Source: Murimonas intestini (GTDB lineage: Bacteria; Bacillota; Clostridia; Lachnospirales; Lachnospiraceae). Taken from it: 64,000 nucleotides of DNA. Positions 1 through 8,462 of the stretch are shown one piece after another (position 1 is the first letter of the stretch; every line of letters begins with the position of its first letter). The position numbers and the translations under genes are program-made. Under the pieces are notes generated by a model that worked only from the letters and a program-made list of their open reading frames with translations, was not told where the DNA came from and made no database searches. The stretch covers positions 1 to 64,000 of the forward strand of contig QGGY01000019.1 in assembly GCA_003148945.1 (NCBI GenBank), written 5' to 3'.

Positions 1-1
1 T

Positions 2-65
2 AAAAATACTCCTTTTCGATAAGAATTGTCATATCTTAATTCTTACCAAAAAGGAGTCATTTTTT
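2..65. terminator. Long inverted repeat, terminator-like
   Basis: The arm around ATACTCCTTTT..ATAAGAATT is matched by AATTCTTA..AAAAGGAGTCAT about 10 bases later, giving a near-perfect stem of roughly 25 bp flanked by A and T runs. It could act as a bidirectional terminator for a gene left of the window and for array A, or be the end of a small mobile element. The left neighbour is not visible. Confidence 0.5.
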
Positions 66-92
66 TCAAAAGACACAAGTTTATTTACACTA

Positions 93-252
93 CCATCCAC
101 GCCACTACATAGTGGCGACAAGATAAAGTCCATATTCACCTCTGAAAATAGTTCTAATTTCAATCCACGCCACTACATAGTGGCGACGCGGAATACAAGG
201 ACACAGGGGAAATTATAAAGGATTTCAATCCACGCCACTACATAGTGGCGAC
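93..252 (-). CRISPR. CRISPR array A (short, no adjacent cas genes)
   Basis: Two full 31-bp repeats lie at 157-187 and 222-252, and a 5'-degraded copy at about 93-119, separated by two spacers of 37 and 34 bp. The repeat is the type I-C kind: on the minus strand it starts GTCGCCACT, has the stem GCCACT/AGTGGC and ends GTGGATTGAAAT. The central bases (ACTACATAG on plus) differ from arrays B and C. The leader is on the right, so transcription is on the minus strand and the left end is the old, decaying end. It is probably served in trans by the cas genes at 3.8-11.4 kb. Confidence 0.93.
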
Positions 253-428
253 AGCAAAAACATCCAAAAATCAACTTCAACATTTGTATGTTTTCTGTAA
301 TTTTAACACAAAAAGTTCTTCATTTAAAGGTTTTTATTTTATTTTTCTTGCTCTGCACCAACAAAATAACACATTTTTTGGTGCGAATCCCCCTAGGATT
401 TTATGTTCACTTAAGATTCGCACCAGAA
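253..428 (-). promoter_or_regulatory. Leader of array A with 45-bp dyad
   Basis: AT-rich sequence adjoins the first repeat and begins, on plus, with AGCAAAAA as in array B. A dyad at 380-424 (GGTGCGAAT ... ATTCGCACC, with TTTTATGTTCACTTA inside) recurs in all three leaders at nearly the same distance from the first repeat (127-136 bp). It probably contains the array promoter and sites used for spacer acquisition. Confidence 0.75.
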
Positions 429-805
429 AACAGCGCTAACATATACTTAGAACTTCAACCTTTCCACCTGTATACGGCACTTTCCAATATATCCGCTTCA
501 TACAGTCATCTTTTCCAAGGATTGTCTGATCACATCAAGATCAGATATAGATATTATAATTCATCTCATAATAATCAATAATCCAACACACTGTAACAAA
601 ACCTCCCCGAGGCTAACACTGCAATATATATAACCTTACTGCCGCTATGTGATATGACAGTAGGAGTTAAATACCTCTCATCTATTTATGCATATATTAT
701 CGTGCGAAGCATCCCCGTCTATAGGATCTAAATTATGAGATGCATGGAGGTCTATACCTTTTAAGAAAAAAGCCGCGGAATATATTCGTTCCATGAACTT
801 TTCTT
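429..805. other. Gene-poor stretch left of metG remnant
   Basis: No credible coding frame was seen; the short open frames lack ribosome binding sites and family resemblance. The only structure recognised is one degenerate copy of the 63-bp interspersed repeat at 696-758. Confidence 0.5.
696..758 (+). repeat. 63-bp interspersed repeat, copy 1 (degenerate)
   Basis: It runs from ATTATCGTGCGAAGCAT through AGGATCTAAATTATGAGATGCATGGAGG to TCTATACC. It matches the tandem units at 14861-15019 (inverted) and the copy at 23841-23905. The small hairpin CGTGC-GAA-GCACG is partly lost here. Confidence 0.7.
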
Positions 806-1243
806 GTATTTCTATACAACTTTGCTCCAGCCGAAATCCTGTCATCTGCCATCAATAAATTCAGACCTTCTCTTCCATCTTCCTCATAAACTACTGAAAT
901 CAACATTCCTCATAAATCAATTCCCATTATTGTTTTTTTGCGGCAGATTTATGATTGCGATACAAGTTTTCCAGCCAATTCTTGCTGGGCGTAATACTCG
1001 TGAATACCGCTTAAAATCATGCCTTCAACATCCGTCCAATCACCAAGAACGAACTTCAGAAGCTTCTCGCTCTTCGCTACAGTTACGCAGGCCTTTACCT
1101 TAACAGCTCTGAGATCCAACTTACTGAAGGTTTCAAAATCTAACATCTCTTCAAAAAGCGGTTCGATTTTTACGTTAGAAAAATCAATCTTCTCCGGCGC
1201 TTTCTCATCCTGCGCAGCAACTGATTTTTCCGGTGCGGCAGCC
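806..1243 (-). pseudogene. metG: metG 3' remnant (tRNA-binding domain)
   Basis: Reading leftwards on the minus strand, 1243-949 encodes an A/K/E-rich linker followed by FETFSKLDLRAVKV, KSEKLLKFVLGD and ILSGIHEYYAQQELAGK. This is the EMAP/Trbp111-type tRNA-binding domain found at the C-terminus of bacterial methionyl-tRNA synthetase. A stop follows LVSQS. The family's continuing sequence reappears in another frame (KTIMGID, a stop, then GMLISVVYEEDG and LLMADDRISAGAKLY) down to about 806. The catalytic and anticodon domains are absent. The piece is therefore truncated at its 5' end and carries a frameshift and a nonsense codon. A standalone tRNA-binding protein is unlikely because no start codon precedes the linker. 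Confidence 0.8.
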
Positions 1244-1396
1244 TTTTAGAAGCGTCAGCTCCACCGCTGCTCTTCATTGTCAGGAGACTGGGAACACCTT
1301 ATTCAACAGATCTGTGTTGTCCTCTAAAGGTCTGTTTTATAAGGAATCAGGTATTCTCAGAGACTTTATAAGTCTATTGAAACCTACAACATTTTA

Positions 1397-1419
1397 TACC
1401 AGTTGGTACAAAACTGGTA
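1397..1419 (-). terminator. Hairpin downstream of HEPN gene
   Basis: A perfect 8-bp inverted repeat, TACCAGTT-ggtacaa-AACTGGTA, lies just past the HEPN stop and is followed on the minus strand by TATAAAATGTTG. It may be a weak terminator for the HEPN/MNT operon; an operator is also possible because GGTACAA recurs nearby. Confidence 0.35.
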
Positions 1420-1432
1420 CAATCGTGTTGTA

Positions 1433-1867
1433 CTATTCCTTCAACAATTCTTCGATATATTTACTGAGTAATCTAAATATATATTCAGCATTTGCAATTT
1501 GTTCTTCTGTATCTGATCTGCTAGCGAGAAACATGTCATCATAATCCGATGCGTTCCTTATTGTAAATGCAGAGCCTATCATTTTAGATACTTCAATTGG
1601 GAAAACCCCCTCTTTTATATATCTTCTGCGAAATTCTGCAATGACACCGCTATGTTTACTGGAATCAAAATTATCAAAAACTAATACAGCTCTCATAGCA
1701 TGAAATACCGTATAATATGCTCTATTATTTGCTATGCGGTAATTGCCGGAATTAAACAACAAATATGCTGCCTCCAAATCTTCTTTCGCCCGCTCTATAC
1801 GATATTTTGCATAATCTTTTTGCAACGAACTATATTCAGGCAATCTGAACACCCTCTTTCTGTACAT
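1433..1867 (-). CDS. HEPN domain toxin-like protein (HepT-like)
   Basis: This 144-residue all-helical protein resembles the HEPN partners of minimal nucleotidyltransferases (UPF0332/COG1895 group). Visible motifs are YRIERAKEDLEAAYLLF, NNRAYYTVFHAMRAVL and R104-N-A-S-D-Y109 followed by EEQIANAEYI. In studied HepT/MntA systems the HEPN protein is an RNase toxin whose activity is blocked when its partner attaches AMP to a tyrosine near the R-x4-6-H motif. Here the histidine is not visible, and R-x4-Y is present instead. The start overlaps the end of the MNT gene by 32 bp in another frame, so translation is probably coupled. It is inferred to be a type VII toxin-antitoxin unit; whether it is toxic is not shown. 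Confidence 0.8.
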   Translation of the reverse strand: MYRKRVFRLPEYSSLQKDYAKYRIERAKEDLEAAYLLFNSGNYRIANNRAYYTVFHAMRAVLVFDNFDSSKHSGVIAEFRRRYIKEGVFPIEVSKMIGSAFTIRNASDYDDMFLASRSDTEEQIANAEYIFRLLSKYIEELLKE

Positions 1868-2171
1868 TCTGGTAGAACTTAGATACTGGCATATACTTCT
1901 GATATATTCTGTAATTTAGGAAAACAGGTGTCAATACAACATCATAATCCCAATCAAGTTTATCCGCCACATCTAAAATACGCTTTCTCTCCAGACCAAT
2001 TGTTTCTTGCGGAACATCCAGCAGAACCATAATATCAATATCGCTGTCCTGTTCATAGTCTCCACGAGCACATGATCCATATAAAATAATCTTATATAAT
2101 TTTTCTCCATAGATTTCCTTTGCTGCCTCTGAAAACTTAGCCATCACTTCTTTAATCTTTTCTTCCGTCAT
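1836..2171 (-). CDS. MNT nucleotidyltransferase antitoxin (MntA-like)
   Basis: This 111-residue minimal nucleotidyltransferase has the family signature G32-S-C-A-R-G-D and S-D44-I-D46, the metal and nucleotide-binding residues. The length is usual for MNT proteins paired with HEPN. In known pairs the enzyme AMPylates, and so neutralises, the HEPN toxin. Downstream lies its HEPN partner in an overlapping frame. Upstream (right) are a degenerate second MNT and a fused remnant, so the pair sits among relatives that have decayed. The ribosome binding site (AGGGACGGTGA) is modest. Confidence 0.85.
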   Translation of the reverse strand: MTEEKIKEVMAKFSEAAKEIYGEKLYKIILYGSCARGDYEQDSDIDIMVLLDVPQETIGLERKRILDVADKLDWDYDVVLTPVFLNYRIYQKYMPVSKFYQNVQKEGVQIA

Positions 2172-2256
2172 ATAGTCACCGTCCCTACCTGTTTTTAATC
2201 TACTTTATGCCATTTGTACACATTCCATTCATCGCATATATCGCTGATACGCTGCA

Positions 2257-2490
2257 TCAAATAACTTCACTCCCTATTTTTTCAACATTAACAGAGAATG
2301 GATATATCTGTATCAACTTATTAGAATACTCTTCTCTTTTTGCTATGGCCTTAATGTCAATCTCTGAATCCCTTGTATAATCACTTCTGGCATAAGTCCC
2401 ATACAGAATAAAAGATTTTAAATACGTTCCATATATTTTTGTTAATGCTTCTATATATTGGTTAAGTAAGGGCTGAATTGTTACTAGCAT
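2257..2490 (-). CDS. Second, degenerate MNT nucleotidyltransferase
   Basis: This 77-residue frame has a good ribosome binding site (GGGAGAAATTT then ATG) and the motif ILYGTYARSDYTRDSEID. That corresponds to GSxARGDxxxxSDxD of MNT proteins, but the glycine after AR is replaced by serine and the first catalytic aspartate by glutamate. It stops about 30 residues earlier than the intact neighbour, and no HEPN gene follows it. It is probably an inactive or decaying copy, or a small decoy; I see no evidence for activity. Confidence 0.55.
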   Translation of the reverse strand: MLVTIQPLLNQYIEALTKIYGTYLKSFILYGTYARSDYTRDSEIDIKAIAKREEYSNKLIQIYPFSVNVEKIGSEVI

Positions 2491-2505
2491 AAATTTCTCC
2501 CATCA

Positions 2506-2670
2506 TAATAATTTGTAGTATTCAGGCAAACCGAACACCCTCTCTCCCCACTCTGGCTTATCCCATACCCCTAAAATGCGTTTCCTTAACAATCCAATCG
2601 TTTTCTGTAAAATACTAAGCAAAACTATGATATCAATATCGCTGTTCTGTTCATAGTTACCAAGGGACAC
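2506..2670 (-). pseudogene. Fused MNT/HEPN remnant
   Basis: The minus strand reads VSLGNYEQNSDIDIIVLL, then QKTIGLLRKRILGVWDK, then RVFGLPEYYKLL and a stop. The first parts match the catalytic and central region of the MNT protein at 1836-2171; the last part matches the N-terminus of the HEPN protein (RVFRLPEYSSL). The MNT C-terminal half is deleted, joining two genes in one frame, and the start is missing. This is a third, broken copy of the module at the old end of array B. Confidence 0.75.
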
Positions 2671-2725
2671 ATAAGCCACTACTTAATGGCAATCAGGTGC
2701 AATTAAAGCTCCTATGATGATGACG

Positions 2726-3607
2726 ATTTAATCCACGCCACTACATAGTGGCGACCTGACAAGTATAATTGTTATGATTCTCTTAAATCAATTTCAATCC
2801 ACGCCACTATGCAGTGGCGACCGGGTAGGCCCTCGTGGAACTATGTGAAGACTATCATTTCAATCCACGCCACTATGCAGTGGCGACGTGGCGCGTGCTG
2901 CACAGATAAGAAAACCAATTACCATTTCAATCCACGCCACTATGCAGTGGCGACATCGCTACACGAATCTCTTTTGATGTAAAAAATGAATTTCAATCCA
3001 CGCCACTATGCAGTGGCGACGGCAATTAATAATACCAATGTCTTTTTAGAAGTAATTTCAATCCACGCCACTATGCAGTGGCGACCTTCGTGTTCAATGG
3101 TTGCCTTGAACAGTTCAACATTTCAATCCACGCCACTATGCAGTGGCGACTATAAGTATTGGCATTTGTTTCCCAACCCGCCGGATTTCAATCCACGCCA
3201 CTATGCAGTGGCGACAAAACAGTTTATCCGGCTATACCTTCCCTGAAGAGATTTCAATCCACGCCACTATGCAGTGGCGACTATTTCGTCCCTTGTACCA
3301 TAATGTCATAGTCTTTATTTCAATCCACGCCACTATGCAGTGGCGACAAGTTCAATGGCCCTGGTGAAGCAGTATACAGGAATTTCAATCCACGCCACTA
3401 TGCAGTGGCGACGTTTCTAGATATTCGCAGATTAATAGAGTACAAGATTTCAATCCACGCCACTATGCAGTGGCGACGAAACATGCTGATGCTGATACGA
3501 GCACTGGCAGAATTTCAATCCACGCCACTATGCAGTGGCGACCCACAAGCCTGCGTACATAAAGGTTTATGGTTGGATTTCAATCCACGCCACTATGCAG
3601 TGGCGAC
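2726..3607 (-). CRISPR. CRISPR array B (14 repeats, next to cas2)
   Basis: Fourteen repeats of 31 bp start at 2726, 2791, 2857, 2924, 2990, 3055, 3120, 3185, 3251, 3317, 3382, 3447, 3512 and 3577, giving 13 spacers of about 34-36 bp. All have the central ACTATGCAG on plus, except the leftmost, which is 30 bp and has ACTACATAG. A further decayed half repeat (GCCACTACTTAATGGCAA) lies at about 2676-2693. The leader and cas2 are on the right, so new spacers enter at 3576 and the left end is oldest. Confidence 0.97.
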
Positions 3608-3796
3608 AGCAAAAATGCACAAAAAACATTCCTCAATATGAATACTTTTTATACATACATCTAATTTTCACAGCTTTTATCCAAATCCTGCAAGCCTTTG
3701 CTTATTTTTTCTTGATCATTTTTATCAAATTTTAGAATTCTTTGGTGCGAATCCCCTGATAATTTTATGTTCACTTAAGGTTCGCACCAGACTCTT
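3608..3796 (-). promoter_or_regulatory. Leader of array B with 45-bp dyad
   Basis: This AT-rich gap between cas2 and the first repeat starts AGCAAAAATGCA on plus, nearly the same as the other leaders. It contains the shared dyad at 3744-3788 (GGTGCGAAT ... GGTTCGCACC). I could not settle a single promoter. Confidence 0.75.
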
Positions 3797-4087
3797 TTAG
3801 AATATCAAAGGTTTATCAACTTCTACTCCCTTGTTTACTCCTATATGTTCTACCTTAGTCTTATAATGATTACCTAGGTAATAAAACCTAAGACTGTCTA
3901 CCTCTTCATTGATTATATCCTTTAATATTGATTTTAACATTATACACTGGGCATTGTCCAGTATACATTCAAAAACAGAATTCTGCACCCGCCTGCCATA
4001 ATTCACGCATTGTTTTGCAACTTTCCTTAAGCGGGTTTTACCAGCTGAAGTCTCCGTATTCACATCATATGTAATTAGTACCAGCAT
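3797..4087 (-). CDS. cas2: CRISPR-associated endonuclease Cas2
   Basis: This 96-residue Cas2 of the type I-C kind has the conserved N-terminal strand MLVLITYDVN with aspartate 8, then RLRKVAKQCVNYGRRVQNSVFE, typical of the ferredoxin-fold dimer. Cas2 forms the central dimer of the Cas1-Cas2 spacer integrase. It is the last gene of the cas operon, 8 bp after cas1, and abuts the array B leader. Confidence 0.96.
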   Translation of the reverse strand: MLVLITYDVNTETSAGKTRLRKVAKQCVNYGRRVQNSVFECILDNAQCIMLKSILKDIINEEVDSLRFYYLGNHYKTKVEHIGVNKGVEVDKPLIF

Positions 4088-4095
4088 AATATCGC

Positions 4096-5127
4096 CTACT
4101 TCCAGAAAAATGGGGGATATTCGTCAATATCTCCGCGAAGATACCTTGCAAGTAACATTGCCTGGCAAAACGGTATCATACCCCATTCTATTTTTTCATT
4201 CAGGTAAGGATGAGTTATAACATCTTTTTTCTTATTTTGCCACTCCGTCAAAAGAGTTCTCCTGGCATCATCCTTAATAATGACTGCTCCATCCTCTTTC
4301 TTAGAAAAATCTTTTCCTGTGAGTATTTTTTTATTAATAATAGTCAGCACAAAGCGATCAGCCAAAACTGGACGCAACTCTTCAATTAGATCCAGCGCCA
4401 AAGATACTCTTCCGGGACGGTCTGTATGCATATAACCAACATATGGATCAAGACCAACTGTCTCTAAAGCAGATGCTATCATATTTGTGAGTAATGTATA
4501 CACAAACGACAACATTGCATTAACATTATCCATAGGAGGTCTTTTGTTTCTGCCCGAGAAATTAAAATCTTTCTTCTGCTGTAGAATCAGTTCATTAAAA
4601 ACTCCAAAATATACACTTGCTGCCTCACCTTCATAACCTCTTAATTGTGCTACATCCTGACATGATTTAATGCTTTTAAGTGACTGCTGCAAAAAACCTG
4701 AAGCTTTCTTTACTCTTTCTAAATCTATCTGCAAACCGTGATCTCTTGCTGCCCTTTCCAAAATCCATCTGGCATTAAATACTTTGCCCAGAATACAGTT
4801 TCTTGCAATGCCCAGGCTGATTTCTTTATCATTGGATATTTCGTATTGTCTTTTTCGAAGGGTTACATTTCCTCTGACATCCCCTGTCACTCTAGCCAAA
4901 AATCTGCCTTGCGGAGTCATAAAGCAAAGTGATATATTACGTTCTGCGCAGCCTCCCATCAATGCCGGGCTTACGCCTCTGTAACCAAAAGACACTATTG
5001 CTTCCAGATTATGGAGCGGAATACGCCCTTTCTCCTCCTCCTTATCCCAAATCACAACATTTTCTCCATCCAATGAAAGATAACTGTCAGGTGAAGTAAT
5101 GTATAATGTATTCAACAGTTTTCTCAT
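4096..5127 (-). CDS. cas1: CRISPR-associated integrase Cas1 (I-C)
   Basis: A 343-residue Cas1 of normal length for subtype I-C. The metal-binding residues are visible as the glutamate of LRGYEGEAA (about 166), H234 in GYMHTDRPG and the acidic stretch ALDLIEELRP (246-250). Cas1 joins new spacers to the leader-proximal repeat. It overlaps cas4 by 4 bp (ATGA), so the adaptation genes cas4-cas1-cas2 are translated together. Confidence 0.97.
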   Translation of the reverse strand: MRKLLNTLYITSPDSYLSLDGENVVIWDKEEEKGRIPLHNLEAIVSFGYRGVSPALMGGCAERNISLCFMTPQGRFLARVTGDVRGNVTLRKRQYEISNDKEISLGIARNCILGKVFNARWILERAARDHGLQIDLERVKKASGFLQQSLKSIKSCQDVAQLRGYEGEAASVYFGVFNELILQQKKDFNFSGRNKRPPMDNVNAMLSFVYTLLTNMIASALETVGLDPYVGYMHTDRPGRVSLALDLIEELRPVLADRFVLTIINKKILTGKDFSKKEDGAVIIKDDARRTLLTEWQNKKKDVITHPYLNEKIEWGMIPFCQAMLLARYLRGDIDEYPPFFWK

Positions 5128-5792
5128 TCATCATCCTCCGCTATCATGTTCTGGATGTAATCCTTTACCGATTGTGCTTTGCCCAGCTTAGGAAGGCATA
5201 TATCCCTCAGAGAACAGGCATTACAGCTTTTAGACCATTTTACCTTTGGTGTATACCTGCGTTCAAAAAGCTGGTGCATTTCCTCAAAATTACCTCTTAC
5301 CTTTTCTTTCAGATCAGCTGTAAACAAAACCTGCTCCCTGCGGCGGATCTCTCCATAGTATAAAGCACCCTCTTTAATTTCGGTCTGGAGCATTTCTTCC
5401 AGGCACATGGCCTGTGCAGTTAATTGTAGAATATCTATTTCTGTATCTTTTGGTCTACCCCTTTTATATTCTACCGGATATACCTCAAACATCCCTCTGT
5501 GTCCATGAAGAGGCACCCCATTTTCCGCTTTTCTGAATTCAACTATATCGCATACACCGCTAATCCCCATTGACCTTGAAAAGACAGGCAGACCTCTGCT
5601 TATAATAACATCATTTCTTTTCTCCGACAGATAAGGATCATGCGCCCTTTTATGCAGCAGTTCTCCCTCTACAGTATGCACATTTTCTTCCCACTGCTGC
5701 TCAATATGAATCAATGCCCACTGCCTTCTGCAAAATGCAAAATGCTGTATACCAGAAAGCATCAGAAAATCGTCCTCTTTATATTCCATCAT
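5124..5792 (-). CDS. cas4: CRISPR-associated Cas4 nuclease
   Basis: This 222-residue RecB-like nuclease has an iron-sulphur cluster. The four cysteines are C21 (FCRRQW) and C190, C193 and C199 (CNACSLRDIC). The nuclease core shows GVCDIVEF and YPVEYKRG. In type I-C, Cas4 works with Cas1-Cas2 to trim prespacers and select the PAM. It overlaps cas7 and cas1 by 4 bp each. Confidence 0.96.
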   Translation of the reverse strand: MMEYKEDDFLMLSGIQHFAFCRRQWALIHIEQQWEENVHTVEGELLHKRAHDPYLSEKRNDVIISRGLPVFSRSMGISGVCDIVEFRKAENGVPLHGHRGMFEVYPVEYKRGRPKDTEIDILQLTAQAMCLEEMLQTEIKEGALYYGEIRRREQVLFTADLKEKVRGNFEEMHQLFERRYTPKVKWSKSCNACSLRDICLPKLGKAQSVKDYIQNMIAEDDE

Positions 5793-6679
5793 ATTTTTCT
5801 CATTATCTCTACAGTATCAGGAATCAAATCTTCATGGATGGTTACTGTATAGTCTGCATATTTTCTTGAATACATAACGTTTTCTTTTCGTTTAACTTCA
5901 ACTGCATCAAAAAGCTTATACGCCGGGCAGTCCCCCAGTTCTTTACTATGTTTAAATACAATCAGCTCTCTTACTGCCATTTTTCCACGAGCTGCTGAAT
6001 GATCATGTTCAAACATATTGATAATAGCTTCCCACAAAAGCTCTAAATCTTCTTCTGAAAATCCTGTCACCTTCCTGGCCAGATTTGCTGATATGTACCC
6101 TTCAACTCTATATAAAGCATATGGAATAATATTTTTTCGGCCCATCTCGGTTTTCTTATTCTCCGCATCCTGTTCTGTTGTAATAGCTACCCTCGTGATT
6201 GTCACTTCCTGACTTATGATGGGATCGATACTTCTGGCAAATCCCAACTGTACCGGACCTCTGACTTGTCCGCAGTTTAGCGATGCTTTTACAAAGGTAG
6301 TCATGACGGCGCCAAATGTCCGGATGTCAAAAAAATTCTGGCACATATAATCCCTTATCTTTACATCAACATCAGGATCTTTTTTCTTTAGTTCCTTGAT
6401 TCCTTTATCATCCGTTTTCAAAAACTGATATGCCAGATTATCACTTCTGTTCAAAGGAACTTCCTCTTTAATATAAATCTTATATCCGTCTTCATCTTCT
6501 TTCACCGTCTGAACATAATTCCGGATTTTTCGTTTGAGGCACACATCTGTCACAATTCCATACCCGCTTTCCGGGTCTATTCTCGGAAGATTTCCCGCAT
6601 CGGGATCCCCGTTTGGATTTCCATTTTCCACATCAAATAGTACAACAAATTCATATCTGTTTTTAATTATTTCTGACAT
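5789..6679 (-). CDS. cas7: Cascade backbone Cas7c (Csd2)
   Basis: The protein is 296 residues from the start MSEIIKNRYEF. It is chosen over the longer upstream frame because GGAGG sits just before this ATG and upstream residues are the basic, non-family read-through of cas8c DNA. The N-terminal strand FVVLFDVENGNPNGDPDAGNLPR is the hallmark of Csd2. Several copies line the crRNA in the I-C Cascade. The stop of cas8c lies one base before this start. Confidence 0.96.
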   Translation of the reverse strand: MSEIIKNRYEFVVLFDVENGNPNGDPDAGNLPRIDPESGYGIVTDVCLKRKIRNYVQTVKEDEDGYKIYIKEEVPLNRSDNLAYQFLKTDDKGIKELKKKDPDVDVKIRDYMCQNFFDIRTFGAVMTTFVKASLNCGQVRGPVQLGFARSIDPIISQEVTITRVAITTEQDAENKKTEMGRKNIIPYALYRVEGYISANLARKVTGFSEEDLELLWEAIINMFEHDHSAARGKMAVRELIVFKHSKELGDCPAYKLFDAVEVKRKENVMYSRKYADYTVTIHEDLIPDTVEIMRKI

Positions 6680-6680
6680 T

Positions 6681-8462
6681 TTATGCCTCCTCCTTTTCCT
6701 TCTTTTCATATAGTTTTTGTGTCTGGTGATAGTATCCAAGCACAAACAGCCCCTGTTCCTCCAAAGACAAACGCCTCGGATAGGCATTAATTACACTGCC
6801 GTCTTCTACCACTATTTTATCCTGAAGCTCACCCAGCATAGTTTCATAGTAAATCTCTTTTCCTTTACTGCTAATCTTTTTAATATGGCTGTTTTTGAGT
6901 TTAAATAATATGGGAAAAATGGTTGCCGGTGTTGCTGATGCTGAGTTAAAATACCTGTCTTTAATTGTTGCATTTATCTCTGGATTTGCATCTTTCTGTA
7001 TTTTCTCAAGTACAGCAAAAATTCTTCCAAGTGTATAAGCTATATTCGTACTGTTTTCGTTTAATGCCACTGTCACTTCCCCCTCTTCTAATCTTTTATT
7101 TCTCAGCAAATATGCCTTAATAATAGCCGTACGTCCCCGCGTAACTTTATAAATATGCAAATCTTTATTGTCCTGATCTGCACGGATCCTGCCCATAACC
7201 GCCTGATAAACAGAGTCCGGGTAACGGCTTCCGGAAACGACTGCCCTGTATACTGCCCCGGCCATATTAGCGGAAGGTTTTTTATCCCTGGATTTCTTAT
7301 TGACTGTTTCCTGCAGCATCCTCCAAATCCCAAGATACTGTATTCCATCCACAGCTGTTTTGACAATCTCCATTCTTTTATAGTGCTCCCGAAGATTTTT
7401 TAAAATATTGCCAAAACTGTCCTGATAAAAAAAGCGAACAGCAATTCTTGCCGCATTTGGAGACAGGCCCAAAATATAAAATCGCTGATCCATTGATATA
7501 TTTTCCTCAGCCTCACCAATATTTATCGCCTTTCCAGAAACCAGATTTTTAAAAATACCATCCACAATTTCCTGATTGTCAATTGTCGGTTCAGAAACTG
7601 CTGCAAAAACATTCTGGCATGCTTCTTTTCCATCTTCTGACCAATATACAATCATCGTGTCGCCGATAGAGGTGGCATGTTTTTTATCAGCCAGAAGATA
7701 ATTAAGTGCCGTCGTATAAGCATAGACTGCAAAAGTGCTGACAGGTGCATTAAAGCTCTGTTCTTTTCCAAAAGATTCAAATGCCGGCGCATTAAACGAA
7801 ACAAGTGCCGCACCGCTGGACTGAGCCCCCGGAACTCCTTTGATAGTCCCGTGGATTCTGGCTATTTCCATCCGCTTTCCCGTTACTAAGCAGATTCCCT
7901 CTGCACCTTTTTCCGATTCTTCCAGGTATACATTCCATGCATTTTGTATATCTTCATCATCCTGTGCATAAACATCATTAATTGAAAAAATCAAATTTCC
8001 CCCAGCCAAAATATCATCCAGATATGGCTTTAATATAGGATTCTCTCCGGCTTTTCCAGGATCCCATTTTTCGAAATACCTGCGTACTGCCGCTGCTGAG
8101 TCAGAGCTTACATTTTTCAAAATCTGAATATGCTTTTCTTTTGCATGTTCAAAACATTCTAAAGACCGCTCCGGCTTTCCTTTTTTATCTATACCTAACA
8201 GATAACTTGAATTATCACACAAAAAATTTGATAAAACACCTGAAGATCTTGGCACCATTTCAGGAACATCCAAATTCTGCGGAACTTCAACAGATTTTTT
8301 CCCTCTCTGTTCTGGCTTCTTAAGTGGGATAACACCCAAAAGTTCTCCATCCCCGGAGATATCTAAAGCAAAAGAAATTTTTGCTTTACACCAGCCTGGC
8401 CGTAGTACATCGCCTCTCTTCTCCAGGATTTCATAATACTGTACAAGTGACTGTAATATCAT
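6681..8462 (-). CDS. cas8c: Cascade large subunit Cas8c (Csd1)
   Basis: This 593-residue protein begins MILQSLVQYYEILEKRGDV, typical of Csd1, and is close to the usual family length. The central part carries GKRMEIARIHGTIKGVPGAQSSGAALVSFN, conserved in Csd1. Cas8c recognises the PAM in target DNA, and in subtype I-C an internal start commonly yields Cas11c from its 3' end; I did not identify that start with certainty. It overlaps cas5c by 4 bp. Confidence 0.95.
   Translation of the reverse strand: MILQSLVQYYEILEKRGDVLRPGWCKAKISFALDISGDGELLGVIPLKKPEQRGKKSVEVPQNLDVPEMVPRSSGVLSNFLCDNSSYLLGIDKKGKPERSLECFEHAKEKHIQILKNVSSDSAAAVRRYFEKWDPGKAGENPILKPYLDDILAGGNLIFSINDVYAQDDEDIQNAWNVYLEESEKGAEGICLVTGKRMEIARIHGTIKGVPGAQSSGAALVSFNAPAFESFGKEQSFNAPVSTFAVYAYTTALNYLLADKKHATSIGDTMIVYWSEDGKEACQNVFAAVSEPTIDNQEIVDGIFKNLVSGKAINIGEAEENISMDQRFYILGLSPNAARIAVRFFYQDSFGNILKNLREHYKRMEIVKTAVDGIQYLGIWRMLQETVNKKSRDKKPSANMAGAVYRAVVSGSRYPDSVYQAVMGRIRADQDNKDLHIYKVTRGRTAIIKAYLLRNKRLEEGEVTVALNENSTNIAYTLGRIFAVLEKIQKDANPEINATIKDRYFNSASATPATIFPILFKLKNSHIKKISSKGKEIYYETMLGELQDKIVVEDGSVINAYPRRLSLEEQGLFVLGYYHQTQKLYEKKEKEEA

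Noticed and set aside
949-1146. Standalone 65-residue tRNA-binding protein
   Set aside because: The family domain extends upstream of the ATG and reappears downstream in another frame, so this is part of a metG pseudogene.
3924-3933. Ten-base match between the guide-like sequence after the degenerate repeat and cas2
   Set aside because: Ten AT-rich bases in a 64-kb window can match by chance and the adjacent TTT is not the usual TTC PAM; mentioned but not claimed as a target.
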